A stretch of 64,000 bases of DNA, from contig JAISJP010000016.1 in NCBI GenBank assembly GCA_031261455.1, positions 117,703 through 181,702 on the forward strand. The letters are read 5' to 3'. The DNA is from Propionibacteriaceae bacterium. Lineage in GTDB: Bacteria > Actinomycetota > Actinomycetes > Propionibacteriales > Propionibacteriaceae. The notes below the pieces were generated by a model, which saw only the letters and a program-made list of their open reading frames with translations, ran no database searches and was not told the origin of the DNA. The translations under genes were made by a program, and so were the position numbers. Positions 45,125-54,258 of this stretch are shown here, one piece after another. Position 1 is the first letter of the stretch. Each line of letters opens with the position of its first letter.

Positions 45125-46135
45125 TTAGTAAAGGCTACCCGAGTTGACGATTGGCTGGGTGTCGCGGTTCGCGCACAACACCACAAGCAGGTTGGAGACC
45201 ATTGCGGCCTTGCGCTCCTCGTCGAGTTCGACGATGCCTTCCTCATTGAGTTGGTCGAGCGCTTCACGCACCATGCCAACGGCACCCTTGACGATCAGCG
45301 ACCGAGCGTCCACCACGGCGGATGCCTGCTGCCGCTGCAACATGGCGGCCGCAATCTCAGGAGCGTACGCCAGGTGGGTGATGCGGGCCTCGAGGATCTC
45401 GACACCAGCGACGTGCACCTTCTCTTGGATGGCGGCCTGGATCTCGTCGGCAACCTCTTGGCTGGAGCCCTTCAGGCTCATCTTGCCCTCCGGCGCATCG
45501 TACGGATACAGCCGCACCACGTTGCGCAGCGCCGCGTCAGACTGGATGGAGATGTAACTCTCGTAGTCGTCCACACTGAAGATCGCCTTGGCGGTGTTGA
45601 CCACCTGCCACATGACGACGATGCCGATCTCGATGGGGTTGCCCATCTCATCGTTGATCTTCATCTTCTGGTTGTTGAGCGTGCGCACCTTCAGCGACAG
45701 CCGCTTGCGCTTGGCGTCGGCCAGTGACTTCTCCGTGAACGACTGTTCAACAGACTTGCCCTCGGCAGTGACAGCGGTAGTCGACGAAGCCTGCGGTGCG
45801 GCAGCCACCGAGAATGGGTTGACGAAGAAGAATCCCGGCCCCCGCAACGTGCCAACGTAGCGACCAAACAAAGTGAGCACAAATGCCTCGTTCGGTTGCA
45901 ACACGCGCAACCCGGCAAGCACAAAGTACGACAACACATGCACCACCGACGCTGCCACAATGACGACGGTCATCAAGAAGATGTTGCCCTCGCCGTGGAA
46001 GCGAATGCCCAGCGGCACGGCAACACCCACCGGTCCGAGCATCATCAAAATGCCAAGCAGCAGCATCGGCATCCCCGCAATAGCCTTGGCGGTACATTCC
46101 TCCACCGCAGGACGTTGGTTGGTCAACTGAGTCAT
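45125..46135 (-). CDS. SPFH/Band 7 (stomatin/prohibitin-like) membrane protein
   Basis: 336 residues from the ATG at 46135 (AAGGTGAGG upstream). Two hydrophobic segments near 20-42 and 50-75, then an SPFH domain: [61 protein letters not shown] and the helical tail [31 protein letters not shown]. Such proteins scaffold membrane domains or proteases. It shares an operon with the RHH gene. Function in this organism unknown. Confidence 0.9.
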   Translation of the reverse strand: MTQLTNQRPAVEECTAKAIAGMPMLLLGILMMLGPVGVAVPLGIRFHGEGNIFLMTVVIVAASVVHVLSYFVLAGLRVLQPNEAFVLTLFGRYVGTLRGPGFFFVNPFSVAAAPQASSTTAVTAEGKSVEQSFTEKSLADAKRKRLSLKVRTLNNQKMKINDEMGNPIEIGIVVMWQVVNTAKAIFSVDDYESYISIQSDAALRNVVRLYPYDAPEGKMSLKGSSQEVADEIQAAIQEKVHVAGVEILEARITHLAYAPEIAAAMLQRQQASAVVDARSLIVKGAVGMVREALDQLNEEGIVELDEERKAAMVSNLLVVLCANRDTQPIVNSGSLY

Positions 46136-46154
46136 GTGACACCTCACCTTTCTT

Positions 46155-46175
46155 GTGATATCACAACGATATCAC
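46155..46175. promoter_or_regulatory. Double GATATC palindrome, candidate operator
   Basis: GTGATATCAC (46155-46164) and GATATCAC (46168-46175) have centres 11 bp apart, one helical turn. The site lies 20 bp before the SPFH start. Tandem palindromes one turn apart are a common target for ribbon-helix-helix dimers, and an RHH protein is encoded two genes down. Inference. Confidence 0.55.
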
Positions 46176-46217
46176 TTTGCGAGGTCATATGCGACAGCAA
46201 ACACAAACCCACGTGTC

Positions 46218-46240
46218 ACCCTGCGCTTTAGGAGCAGGGT
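46218..46240 (-). terminator. Short hairpin after dps
   Basis: ACCCTGC pairs with GCAGGGT around a 9-nt loop, downstream of dps on the reverse strand. No good T-run, so it is tentative. Confidence 0.35.
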
Positions 46241-46284
46241 CATCCACACAGGAGTGGATTCTGCGACTCCGCGCAGAATGACGG
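46239..46284. repeat. Dispersed REP-like palindromic repeat, copy 2
   Basis: Same design as 5852-5901: GTCATCCAC, short spacer, GGATTCTGCGACTCC, then CGCAGAATGACG. Found between dps and the SPFH gene. Only two copies are seen in the window. Confidence 0.6.
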
Positions 46285-46298
46285 ACGAGAAAGCAGGT

Positions 46299-46727
46299 CT
46301 AAATCTCGGCGCGGAAGAACCAGGCCTGCTTGTCGAGACCAGCAACGATGCCGATGAGCACGTCTTGGCTGGGCAGGTCCTCTTCAAGGACGCCGAACTT
46401 CACACTGATGGAGGCGGACAGTGCGGCGAGGCGCTCAGCAAAGCCCTGCACCACGGCAGCGGCCTGCAGCGGCCCAGTGGGCAGTTGCGCGATGGTGCTA
46501 CCGCTCAGCGAAGCCGCGCGCCCATCAGGAGAGTCTCCCAGCGCTGAGATCCGCTCGGCAATCTCGTCCTGCCAGTTGATCACCTCGTCATACACCTCAT
46601 CAAGATGAAGGTGGACGGAACGAAATGCCGGTCCAGTCACATTCCAGTGCGCCTGCTTGATTACCAGACCAAGGTCCAGCAAATCGGTGAGTACCGCCTG
46701 AAGTGCGGGTGTTGCCGTTGCAGTCAT
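46299..46727 (-). CDS. dps: Dps-family ferritin-like protein
   Basis: 142 residues. VIKQAHWNVTGPAFRSVHLHLDEVYDEVINWQDEIAERI at residues ~22-60 holds the Dps ferroxidase ligands (H-W, then H..D..Y.E, then D.IAER). AGGAGG upstream. Length is slightly short for Dps (150-170). Binds iron and DNA to protect against peroxide. Stands alone. Confidence 0.92.
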   Translation of the reverse strand: MTATATPALQAVLTDLLDLGLVIKQAHWNVTGPAFRSVHLHLDEVYDEVINWQDEIAERISALGDSPDGRAASLSGSTIAQLPTGPLQAAAVVQGFAERLAALSASISVKFGVLEEDLPSQDVLIGIVAGLDKQAWFFRAEI

Positions 46728-46875
46728 ATCTGCCTCCTAATAGTCGAAAGAGCTTGTCGCCAGCGTTTTGCCTGACAAATGTTCCTATAAGACCAATTCT
46801 ACCCGCTGCCCCCAAATGAGCGTTGTAACGATACGCAGCGGGTCGCAAAAGCAAGAGAAAGAACCGGAGTGGAAA

Positions 46876-47038
46876 CCACAGTTGCCTATGCAGCTAACTG
46901 TGGTGTCGCAAGAATTGATGATCGTTTCTGGGCGCTCGGAGCGTAGCGGAGCAAGGGCATGATAGCGAAGCGCCCTTGCATAGCGCAGCCCGTACGGCTT
47001 GGAGGGCAGAAACGGCCATCAATTCTTGCGACACCACA
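46876..47038. repeat. Large palindromic element between dps and sdhB
   Basis: Left arm 46899-46920 (TGTGGTGTCGCAAG...) is exactly complementary over 22 nt to right arm 47017-47038; after a 2/2 mismatch the stem goes on with CGTTTCTG (46923-46930) and CAGAAACG (47007-47014). Inside is a second hairpin, GCAAGGGC (46951-46958) with GCCCTTGC (46972-46979). A competing hairpin CCACAGTT (46876-46883)/AACTGTGG (46896-46903) overlaps the left arm. Could be a MITE, a structured RNA or a long terminator. Confidence 0.75.
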
Positions 47039-47074
47039 CCACAGCGCGACAGCACGAAATGAGACAGCAACAAC

Positions 47075-47821
47075 CTAGATTCGGGCAGCGAAGAAGCTCT
47101 TTAGGCGCTCTTTCTGCAGGGATGCAATTGCGGTCAGAGGCACTTCTTGCGGGCAGACGTTGGCACATTCGCCGTACTGGGAGCAAGGACCGAAGTTCTC
47201 TTCCATCGTGGCAACCATGTGCTCGGCGCGGTTCTTGCGTTCCACGCTGGGCACGGGCAGCATCGACAGATGCGTCACCTTGGCACCGGTGAACAGGGCC
47301 GCAGCACCGTTGGGACAGGCAGCAACGCAGGCTCCGCAGCCGATGCAGGCGGCGAAGTCGAGGGCGCGCTCCACGTGGGTGTGGTCGATCAGCATGGCCT
47401 CAGGGTCGGGGGCGGTCCCCGCAGGCACGGCGACGTGTCCCCCGGCGGCGATGATACGGTCCAGCGGGGAGCGATCGACGATCAGGTCGCGCAGCACCGG
47501 GAACGATGCCGAGCGTAGCGGCTCGATTCGTACCGTGGAACCGTCGGTGAACATGCGCAGCCGTTGCATGCAGGTGGTGACGTGCGGTTGGGGCCCATGG
47601 GGGCGTCCGTTTACTGTCAGTCCACAACAACCACAGATGGATTCGCGACAGTCGCTCTCGAACTGTACGGACTCTTTTCCAGCGTGGATGAGTTGTTCGT
47701 TGAGACGGTCGAGCATCTCAAGGATGGACATTCCGGAGTCGAGCTGGTCAACTTCAAACGTTTCATAGTGTCCGGACGTGGCGGTGTTCTCCTGGCGCCA
47801 AATCTGCAATGTGAGTTTCAC
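47075..47821 (-). CDS. sdhB: Succinate dehydrogenase iron-sulfur subunit
   Basis: 248 residues. Three clusters: CRESICGCCGLTVNG near residue 60-73 (2Fe-2S), CIGCGACVAACPNG near 142-155 (4Fe-4S), and CSQYGECANVCPQEVP near 212-227 (3Fe-4S). Passes electrons from SdhA to the membrane quinone site. Overlaps sdhA by 4 bp. The order C-A-B and absence of SdhD indicate the di-haem type B complex, usual in actinobacteria. Confidence 0.96.
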   Translation of the reverse strand: MKLTLQIWRQENTATSGHYETFEVDQLDSGMSILEMLDRLNEQLIHAGKESVQFESDCRESICGCCGLTVNGRPHGPQPHVTTCMQRLRMFTDGSTVRIEPLRSASFPVLRDLIVDRSPLDRIIAAGGHVAVPAGTAPDPEAMLIDHTHVERALDFAACIGCGACVAACPNGAAALFTGAKVTHLSMLPVPSVERKNRAEHMVATMEENFGPCSQYGECANVCPQEVPLTAIASLQKERLKSFFAARI

Positions 47822-49800
47822 TTGTAGTTCCTCCTTGCCAGGTGAATTGCCTCGAACTCGAGCGGTTCGGCGTGTCGGGTGAACTTCAGGTCGGGGTTTC
47901 CGGCGAAGTTCAGCGGAGCGTCGGTCTGCCAGGCGGAAGTGAACTGCCAGTGATCATCGTCACGCAGCGCCTCACCTTCGTCTTGATGTTCGACGCGGAA
48001 GTGCGCGCCGCAGGACTCGTCGCGGTCCAGCGCGTCGGTGCACATCAGTTCGCCGAGTTCGAGGAAGTCGGCCACGCGGCCTGCTTTCTCTAGGGCGATG
48101 TTGATTCCTGTGCTCTTGCCGGGCACACGCACGTCGGACCAGAACTCGGCGCGCAGGTCGCGGATCTCGCTGATCGCTTTGGTGAGCGACTCGCGACTCC
48201 GCGCCAAGCCGCAGCCGTCGAACAGGATGGTGCCTAGTTCGCGGTGGAACTCGGCGGCGGACTTCTTGCCGTTGACGGCCAACAGCGCCTCGGTGCGTTC
48301 GACGGCACGGGCGTAGGCGTCGGTGACGCACTTGTCACTCAGCGACGGTTTCGGCTCGTTGAGCTTGCCAGCGAGGTAGTTCATTACACCGTAGGGCAGC
48401 ACAAACCAGCCGTCAACACTGGCGGAGAGCAGCGAGTTGGCACCCAGCCGGTTGGCGCCGTGGTACGAGTAGCTGGCCTCGCCACCGACGAACAGACCCG
48501 GGATGGAGCTCATCAGGTTGTAGTCAACCCACAGTCCGCCCATGGTGTAGTGCGTGTTGGGGCTGATGCGCATGGGTGTGGTCATCGGGTCTTCGCCGAC
48601 GGCCTGGCGGTACATCTCGATGAGGTTCGAGTAGCGTTCCCAGATGACGTCGCGACCCAGCCTGGCGATGGCTTGCGTCAGGTCAAGGTAGGTGGAGTTG
48701 TGCAGCGGGCCGACGCCAAACCCGGCGTCAATCAACTCTTTGCCGGCACGCGAGCTGATGTCGCGGGGGCTTAGGTTGCCGTATGCCGGATACTTGCGCT
48801 CCAAGTAGTAGTCGCGTTCGTCTTCGGGGATCTGTGCGGGGGGACGGTCGTCGCCTGCCTTCTTCGGCACCCAGACGCGGGCGTCGTTTCGCAGCGACTC
48901 ACTCATCAGGATGGTCTTGGACTGCCAGGGGTTCATGACCGGCAAACAGGTGGGGTGGAACTGCACCATCGACGGGTACGCCAGGTAGGCACCGTGACGG
49001 TGGGCGCGCCAAGTGGCGCTCGCGTTGCTGCCGACGGCAAGGGTGGACAGGTAGAAGATGGTGCCGTAGCCGCCGGTACACAGGATGACGGCGTTGGCGG
49101 GCTGGGCATGGATCTTGCCAGTGACGAGGTCACGAACGATCACGCCGCGCGCCTCACCGCCGTCGGTGATGAGGTCGAGCATCTCGGTGCGCGGGTGCAG
49201 TTTGACGGTGCCCGCCTGCACCTGGCGCATCATCTGCTGGTACGCGCTGAGCTGCAACTGCTGGCCGGTTTGGCCGCGCGTGTAGTAGGTGCGGCTCACC
49301 TGCACGCCGCCGAAGGAGCGCACGGCCAAGGTGCCGCCGTATTCGCGGGCGAAAGGCGCGCCGACGGCGTTCATGTGGTCGATGACGCGCACGGACTCTT
49401 CGCCTAGACGGAAGGCTTCGGCCTCACGTCCCCGGAAGTCTCCACCTTTGACAGTATCGACAACAAAACGATACAAAGAATCGTTGTCTACGCGGCGAGC
49501 GCGGGCAGCGTTGATGCCACCCTGTGCGGCGATGGAGTGGGCACGACGACCGGAGTCTTGGAAACAGAAAGAGTGGACGTCGAAGCCAAGTTCACCGAGA
49601 GCAGCAGACACACCAGCACCAGCCAAACCGGTGCCCACAACGGCAATCGTGAACTTCTTGCGGTTGGCGGGGTTGACCACCTTGTATTCTTGACGTCGTC
49701 TCTGCCACGCAGTGCTGGGATCACCGGCAGGAATATTGCCGTCGAGGATGCGACCGAGGTCAACACCAGCGGCAGAGCTTGGAGGAGCTACAAAACTCAT
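47818..49800 (-). CDS. sdhA: Succinate dehydrogenase flavoprotein subunit
   Basis: 660 residues from the ATG at 49800; the frame extends to 50001 but runs inside sdhC. FAD site: VVGTGLAGAGVSAALGELGF near residue 54, covalent-FAD His in HSIAAQGGINAARA near 90, and HPTCLPVMNPWQSK near 285. C-terminal active-site part HNSTYLDL, then HYTMGGLWVDYNLMSSIPGLFVGGEAS near 420. Large insertion-free length fits the type B enzyme. Coupled to sdhC (4-bp overlap). Confidence 0.95.
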   Translation of the reverse strand: MSFVAPPSSAAGVDLGRILDGNIPAGDPSTAWQRRRQEYKVVNPANRKKFTIAVVGTGLAGAGVSAALGELGFDVHSFCFQDSGRRAHSIAAQGGINAARARRVDNDSLYRFVVDTVKGGDFRGREAEAFRLGEESVRVIDHMNAVGAPFAREYGGTLAVRSFGGVQVSRTYYTRGQTGQQLQLSAYQQMMRQVQAGTVKLHPRTEMLDLITDGGEARGVIVRDLVTGKIHAQPANAVILCTGGYGTIFYLSTLAVGSNASATWRAHRHGAYLAYPSMVQFHPTCLPVMNPWQSKTILMSESLRNDARVWVPKKAGDDRPPAQIPEDERDYYLERKYPAYGNLSPRDISSRAGKELIDAGFGVGPLHNSTYLDLTQAIARLGRDVIWERYSNLIEMYRQAVGEDPMTTPMRISPNTHYTMGGLWVDYNLMSSIPGLFVGGEASYSYHGANRLGANSLLSASVDGWFVLPYGVMNYLAGKLNEPKPSLSDKCVTDAYARAVERTEALLAVNGKKSAAEFHRELGTILFDGCGLARSRESLTKAISEIRDLRAEFWSDVRVPGKSTGINIALEKAGRVADFLELGELMCTDALDRDESCGAHFRVEHQDEGEALRDDDHWQFTSAWQTDAPLNFAGNPDLKFTRHAEPLEFEAIHLARRNYK

Positions 49801-50573
49801 TTCAGCACCCCTAACTGGACTGCGAGCGGAATGGAGGCGTTGCCCAGCAGAATTGCCAGCGCCAACAGCCCACCGATGGCAATGAGGATAGCGCGCAGCC
49901 GTTTGCCCACGGCGCCGAGGTCTGACACCACAGTGAACAGGCCGTGAGCCAAATGAACGGACAGCAATGCCATCATGACAAGGTAGATTGCGGCAGCCCA
50001 AGGACGGCTGAAGTCTGCCACCAAGTTTTGGTAGGCGAACGCTGCGGTTTCCGTGTGGTCTTGGAAATCAGCCGTAGCGATGGGTTGGGTGCCCAGCGTC
50101 AGGTCCAAAATGTGGAAGACGATAAACACCAGCAGGGCGCAACCGGTGAACGGCATCAGCGTCGCACCGACAGAGCGGAAGCCGTTGTTGCGCTTGGCTG
50201 GGAACTTGCCGCGTGCCGCCCGTCCCCGCGTCCAGATGAGCACTCCACAGGTGACGTGGACCAGCAGACAGAGCGCGAGCGCGCAACGCAGGATCCAGAT
50301 CACGCCGTTTGCGGGAATCAGCGGCTCACCCACATGTCGCAACCATAACGCGTAGTCATTGAAGTGTTCCGCGCCGGTGTAGACCTTGAGGTTGCCCACC
50401 AGATGCAGCACGAGGAACAGCGCGCCAAAGGTGCCCGTGATGGCCATCGCCACTTTGAGCGCCCAGTTTGGCAGCGTCTTTTGCTCACGTTTGGACACCT
50501 GGAAGGCCGGAGGAAGCTCTGGCACGGACACCCCTGGGGGAGTCGTTCCGGCGTCACTCGCGGTGGTTGACAT
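49797..50573 (-). CDS. sdhC: Succinate dehydrogenase cytochrome b subunit (type B)
   Basis: 258 residues with five membrane segments; haem-ligand histidines in LVLHLVGNLKVY near residue 58, LLVHVTCGVLIW near 105, IVFHILDL near 155 and VHLAHGLFTVVSD near 207. The single subunit with five helices and four His fits the type B family and explains the missing SdhD. GGAGGT before the ATG. First gene of sdhCAB. Confidence 0.93.
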   Translation of the reverse strand: MSTTASDAGTTPPGVSVPELPPAFQVSKREQKTLPNWALKVAMAITGTFGALFLVLHLVGNLKVYTGAEHFNDYALWLRHVGEPLIPANGVIWILRCALALCLLVHVTCGVLIWTRGRAARGKFPAKRNNGFRSVGATLMPFTGCALLVFIVFHILDLTLGTQPIATADFQDHTETAAFAYQNLVADFSRPWAAAIYLVMMALLSVHLAHGLFTVVSDLGAVGKRLRAILIAIGGLLALAILLGNASIPLAVQLGVLK

Positions 50574-50699
50574 GTGACCACCTCCGATTCGTCTATGAAA
50601 CAGTACTCTGGCTATATCATTCCACGCTTGAGCGTTTTAGGCTAGGTTGTTGGGTCACGGTTTGGTCAAAACTGGCGCACACGGCATAGATTTGAGTGT

Positions 50700-52697
50700 G
50701 TGAGCGAATCGGGAGCCAGCGCCGCGCACGAGAATCCGGGGGAAACGACCGTCGGGGACTGCATAGCAGCGCCGTGTTGTGATGAGAGTTTGCGCTCCGA
50801 TCTGCTGGGGCGTCTCGCCTCGCGCGGCGTCTCCGGTGGGTATGTCAACATTGGTGGCACGTACGTCACCACGCCCACGCGCACGCTCGCGCTTATCGAT
50901 CGGGCGTTTGCCGACGAGCCTCCCCGCGTCACTGGAGACCCACTAGTGGCGACGCCTGGGCGGTACCATCCTGAGTTGTTCGGCACGCTCGTCACCCCTG
51001 AGGGACGCACGATTCGCGCTGTCGGTTATGTCAACGAGGTTGGCTACCACATTCTGTACACTCCCGATGGGGGACGCCGGTTTGTCATTGCGGCTCCGGA
51101 GCAGCTGCGGACCCCCGGACGGGGCTGGGGTTGGCAGGTGCAGTTGTATGCGGCCCGCACCGCAGACTCTTGGGGTATTGGGGACTTCCGCGACCTGGCG
51201 CGTATCTGCCATATGGCGTCGGCGCAGGGGGCGAGTTGTGTGCAGGTGTCCCCGTTACATGCGTTTGCGCCGATATCGCATCCGCAGGATTCGCCGTATT
51301 CGCCGGCGTCACAACAGTTTTTGAACCTGCTGCACGTGGCCCCCGGCCTGGCACCGGGTGCCGAATTGGTCGATTTGTCCGATTTGGCCGTTTCGGGACG
51401 TTCTCTGAACGCCGCGCGACTTATTGACAGAGGTGCGGTCTGGGCCTTGAAGTTGGCTGCCTTGCGTCGGATCTGGTCTCACGTCCATGCGTCGCCCTTG
51501 CCCAGCGATTTTGTGGAGTGGAAAGACGCTGCGGGCAATGACCTTTGGCGCTTTGCCACGTGGTCGGTGATTGCTGCCGAGCAGGACACCCCGGACTGGC
51601 ATTCGTGGCCTACGGCTTTGCGGGACCCGGAGAGCGCTGGCGTGGCGCTGTTTGCCGAGGAGCACGCGGATGAGGTGCTGTTTCACTGCTGGTGCCAGTG
51701 GGTGGCTGCACTGCAACTAGACATCGCCTGTCACAGTGGCGTTGACGTAATTGTGGACGTGGCGGTCGGTTTTGACGCTAACTCGCAGGACGCCTGGGCC
51801 TATCAGGCCGAGTTATGCGCCGACTTCGAGATGGGCGTGCCACCTGAAACGTTCAACACACGCGGTCAGCGCTGGGGCCTGCTGCCGTTCAGCCCAAGCG
51901 CCCTAGTGCAGAGCGACTTCAAGGCTTTTATAGCCATGATTCGCGCCGGTCTGACATCTGCCGGGGCACTGCGCTTGGACCACGTGATGAAGCTGTGGCG
52001 TCTGTACTGGATCCCGGTGGGCCTGACCCCAGCGGATGGTGCGTACGTTTACTACCACGTAGACGCCCTACTAGCGATCCTGCGCGTAGAAGCGGCCCGC
52101 CACGGCGCCTGGATAGTCGGCGAAGACATGGGCACCGTAGCCTCCGGCGTCCGCGAGACGATGGACATCGTCGGCCTAGTCCAGAACCGCTCCGCGATGC
52201 GCACCCCCATAGACCACATGCCTGAAGCCTGCGTTGCGCTCTCGTCCACCCACGACCAAGTGACCGTCGCTGGCCTCATCACCGGGTCCGACGCGGATGA
52301 GCTGAATCGTTCCAGTATTCAGGTCGATGAGCGCGAGACTTCGAGTGCTGTTTCCACCACTGGTCTCCGCGAGCCTCTCGATACAGCACAACCCGCCAAC
52401 ACCCGCCGTGGCTTAGCCGAGTTGGCGCACATCAACCCCGACACCCCAGGCTCCGCTTTGAGTGAGGCCGACATCGCTCGAGCCATCACCACCCGCTACC
52501 GTCTCCTAAGCGAATCCCCATCCCGGATAGTCCTAGTCAGCCTAGAAGACGCCGCCATGGTCCGAGAGCGCCCCAACATGCCCGGCACCGTCTCCGAATA
52601 CCCCAACTGGCGCTTGGCCCTGCCGCAACCAGTCGACGCCATACTGTCGTCCCCCCTAGCGCACGACCTTGTGGCCCTGATGAACGCGCGCATCTGA
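50700..52697 (+). CDS. malQ: 4-alpha-glucanotransferase (GH77)
   Basis: 665 residues from a GTG at 50700; no ribosome site, and a TAGATT-like -10 lies 8 nt before, so it may be leaderless. GH77 landmarks: DSWGIGDFRDL near residue 157, SPYSPASQQFLNLLHV near 200, nucleophile Asp in GALRLDHVMKLWRLYWIP near 425, acid/base Glu in VGEDMGTVASGVRE near 474, third acid in SSTHDQVTVAGL near 517. A low-complexity stretch rich in S/T follows (~525-565). Acts in maltodextrin/glycogen turnover. Confidence 0.93.
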   Translation: MSESGASAAHENPGETTVGDCIAAPCCDESLRSDLLGRLASRGVSGGYVNIGGTYVTTPTRTLALIDRAFADEPPRVTGDPLVATPGRYHPELFGTLVTPEGRTIRAVGYVNEVGYHILYTPDGGRRFVIAAPEQLRTPGRGWGWQVQLYAARTADSWGIGDFRDLARICHMASAQGASCVQVSPLHAFAPISHPQDSPYSPASQQFLNLLHVAPGLAPGAELVDLSDLAVSGRSLNAARLIDRGAVWALKLAALRRIWSHVHASPLPSDFVEWKDAAGNDLWRFATWSVIAAEQDTPDWHSWPTALRDPESAGVALFAEEHADEVLFHCWCQWVAALQLDIACHSGVDVIVDVAVGFDANSQDAWAYQAELCADFEMGVPPETFNTRGQRWGLLPFSPSALVQSDFKAFIAMIRAGLTSAGALRLDHVMKLWRLYWIPVGLTPADGAYVYYHVDALLAILRVEAARHGAWIVGEDMGTVASGVRETMDIVGLVQNRSAMRTPIDHMPEACVALSSTHDQVTVAGLITGSDADELNRSSIQVDERETSSAVSTTGLREPLDTAQPANTRRGLAELAHINPDTPGSALSEADIARAITTRYRLLSESPSRIVLVSLEDAAMVRERPNMPGTVSEYPNWRLALPQPVDAILSSPLAHDLVALMNARI

Positions 52698-52699
52698 GC

Positions 52700-52890
52700 C
52701 CGGCGTCACGCCGCCGCTGACATTGCCGCCGAGCTTCACGTTGGCAGCGTAGCTCTGAGTGATGCCGGGCGAACGCAGCCACCAGTCACAGTCGTTCCCT
52801 TTGTATTCCGCTACTCGCTGGCTGTCACTTAGGAACAAGGCGTTGGCCACTTCGACGCTCAGCGCCGAAACCTGAGACCGACACCAACTG
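52700..52890 (-). pseudogene. DUF6273 fragment
   Basis: The reverse strand reads SALSVEVANALFLSDSQRVAEYKGND, then DWWLRSPGITQSYAANV and GGNVSGGVTPGSD. It aligns residue by residue with the intact DUF6273 protein at 56005-56709 (LSLEEAKVYFDSDDQRVAPYLG, VWWLRSPGYGQRDAARV). The N-terminal part is absent, and the 3' part is cut at the end of malQ, so this is a fragment. The 250-bp gap holds nothing else. Confidence 0.7.
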
Positions 52891-52948
52891 CCACTTGGCG
52901 GAGGGTTGGTCTTACGCCCTCTGTGCGCGGCGCTGCCTCACGTCAAAC

Positions 52949-54217
52949 TCATGGGCCGAGCAGGGCGAGCGGTACTACGGCGATGCCGTCGGGGCGCAGG
53001 TAGGCCTGTTTGCCTGTGGTGAGTATGACTAGGCCAGCGACGTCATCGCCGAGTCGTTTGCGTAGCCAAAGCAGGTGACGAGCGTCACCGTCGCTAGGCG
53101 TTTGACCAAGTTTGACCTCGAAGGCAAGGACTCTGCCGTCGGGTGCGTGGGCCACTAGGTCAATTTCGTGCTCTCCGCGACCTGTGCGAATGTGGGCGAC
53201 GTCTAGTCCGGATGCTTGTGCATAGACGCGCACGCACAGTGTTGCCAGCGATTCGAAAAGGCGGCCAAATAGGGCACCGTGGCGTACTTTGGTGGTGTTT
53301 CGTGCGGCAGTCCCGTCGAGCAGCGAGTCAGCGGTTATCCCCAGATATGCAGCGGCTAGGGCTGGGTCAGCAAGGTGGTGTTTCGGTAGCTTCCCCAGTT
53401 CTGACAAGCGGTTGTGACCTAGCGGGAAGGCAGGCACCTGGTCAAGCAGCCAGAGTTGCTCCAACGCGTCACGGTAGTCATTTATGGTGGCTCTGCTCGC
53501 CCGATCACCCTCGGGCACGCCGTCTGCGATCGCCGTGTAGGTCGCGGTGGTGCCAGTGGCTGCCGCAAAGGACCGCAGCCAGGCCAGCAGTGACGCGGGT
53601 TTGCGGAGCAGTAGGCCGAGTTGTCGCACCTCGTGGTTGACCGCACTGTCCACATACGATTCCAGCATCCTGCGTCGCGCCACTGCTGGTCCGAACCGGA
53701 TTGCTGGGAAACCGGAACTCACGATCTCGTCCGCATAGTCGCGCAGGCTGACGGTCGACGTGCCACCCACCTTGCCGATCCCGTGCCACAGGTCGGCGAG
53801 ACTCACGGTGGGAGTCTGGATCCCGCGTTCTGCCAAGGAGAGTGGACGCATCCTGACTCGCACAACTCGGCCTGCTCCGGAGTGGATTCGCGTGTTTCGG
53901 GGATTCGCACTTCCAGTGAGCAGGAATCGTCCTGGCTGTGGATCGGCATCAACGCTGTGCCGCATCGTCTCCCAGATTGGCGGGTCCATTTGCCACTCAT
54001 CAATCAGCACTGGTGGGCGGGACTCAAGCAATGCTGCGCTCCTGTCAGCCCTAACGATGACGGCCTGGTCTTCGTCGGCAAGATCAAGAACCGTGTGCGC
54101 CAGACGGCGAGCAGACTCGGTCTTGCCGACAGCCTTTGCCCCCACCACAGCGATCGCCGGAACACTCTTGACTAACTGTTGCAGGTCGTCATCAATGACT
54201 CTGCTACGGTATTCCAT
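52949..54217 (-). CDS. AAA_14/DUF4143 ATPase
   Basis: 422 residues. Walker A VVGAKAVGKTESAR near residue 25, acidic B strand PVLIDEWQMDPPIWETMRHSV near 70, sensor-like RFLLTGSANPRNTRIHSGAGRV near 97, then a DUF4143 half: VNHEVRQLGLLLRKPASL, HHLADPALAAAYLGI, and a nuclease-like end GRGEHEIDLVAHAPDGRVLAFEVKLGQ (E-x-D...E-V-K, the PD-(D/E)XK pattern). The function is unknown. Direct repeats sit 42 bp before its start (54259-54327). Confidence 0.9.
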   Translation of the reverse strand: MEYRSRVIDDDLQQLVKSVPAIAVVGAKAVGKTESARRLAHTVLDLADEDQAVIVRADRSAALLESRPPVLIDEWQMDPPIWETMRHSVDADPQPGRFLLTGSANPRNTRIHSGAGRVVRVRMRPLSLAERGIQTPTVSLADLWHGIGKVGGTSTVSLRDYADEIVSSGFPAIRFGPAVARRRMLESYVDSAVNHEVRQLGLLLRKPASLLAWLRSFAAATGTTATYTAIADGVPEGDRASRATINDYRDALEQLWLLDQVPAFPLGHNRLSELGKLPKHHLADPALAAAYLGITADSLLDGTAARNTTKVRHGALFGRLFESLATLCVRVYAQASGLDVAHIRTGRGEHEIDLVAHAPDGRVLAFEVKLGQTPSDGDARHLLWLRKRLGDDVAGLVILTTGKQAYLRPDGIAVVPLALLGP

Positions 54218-54258
54218 GGCTTGGACCTACTAACCTTGTGGGAGGCGTTTGACGCATC

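Noticed and set aside
49801..50001. N-terminal extension of SdhA
   Set aside because: Lies inside sdhC in another frame; the ATG at 49800 overlaps the sdhC stop as expected for coupled genes.
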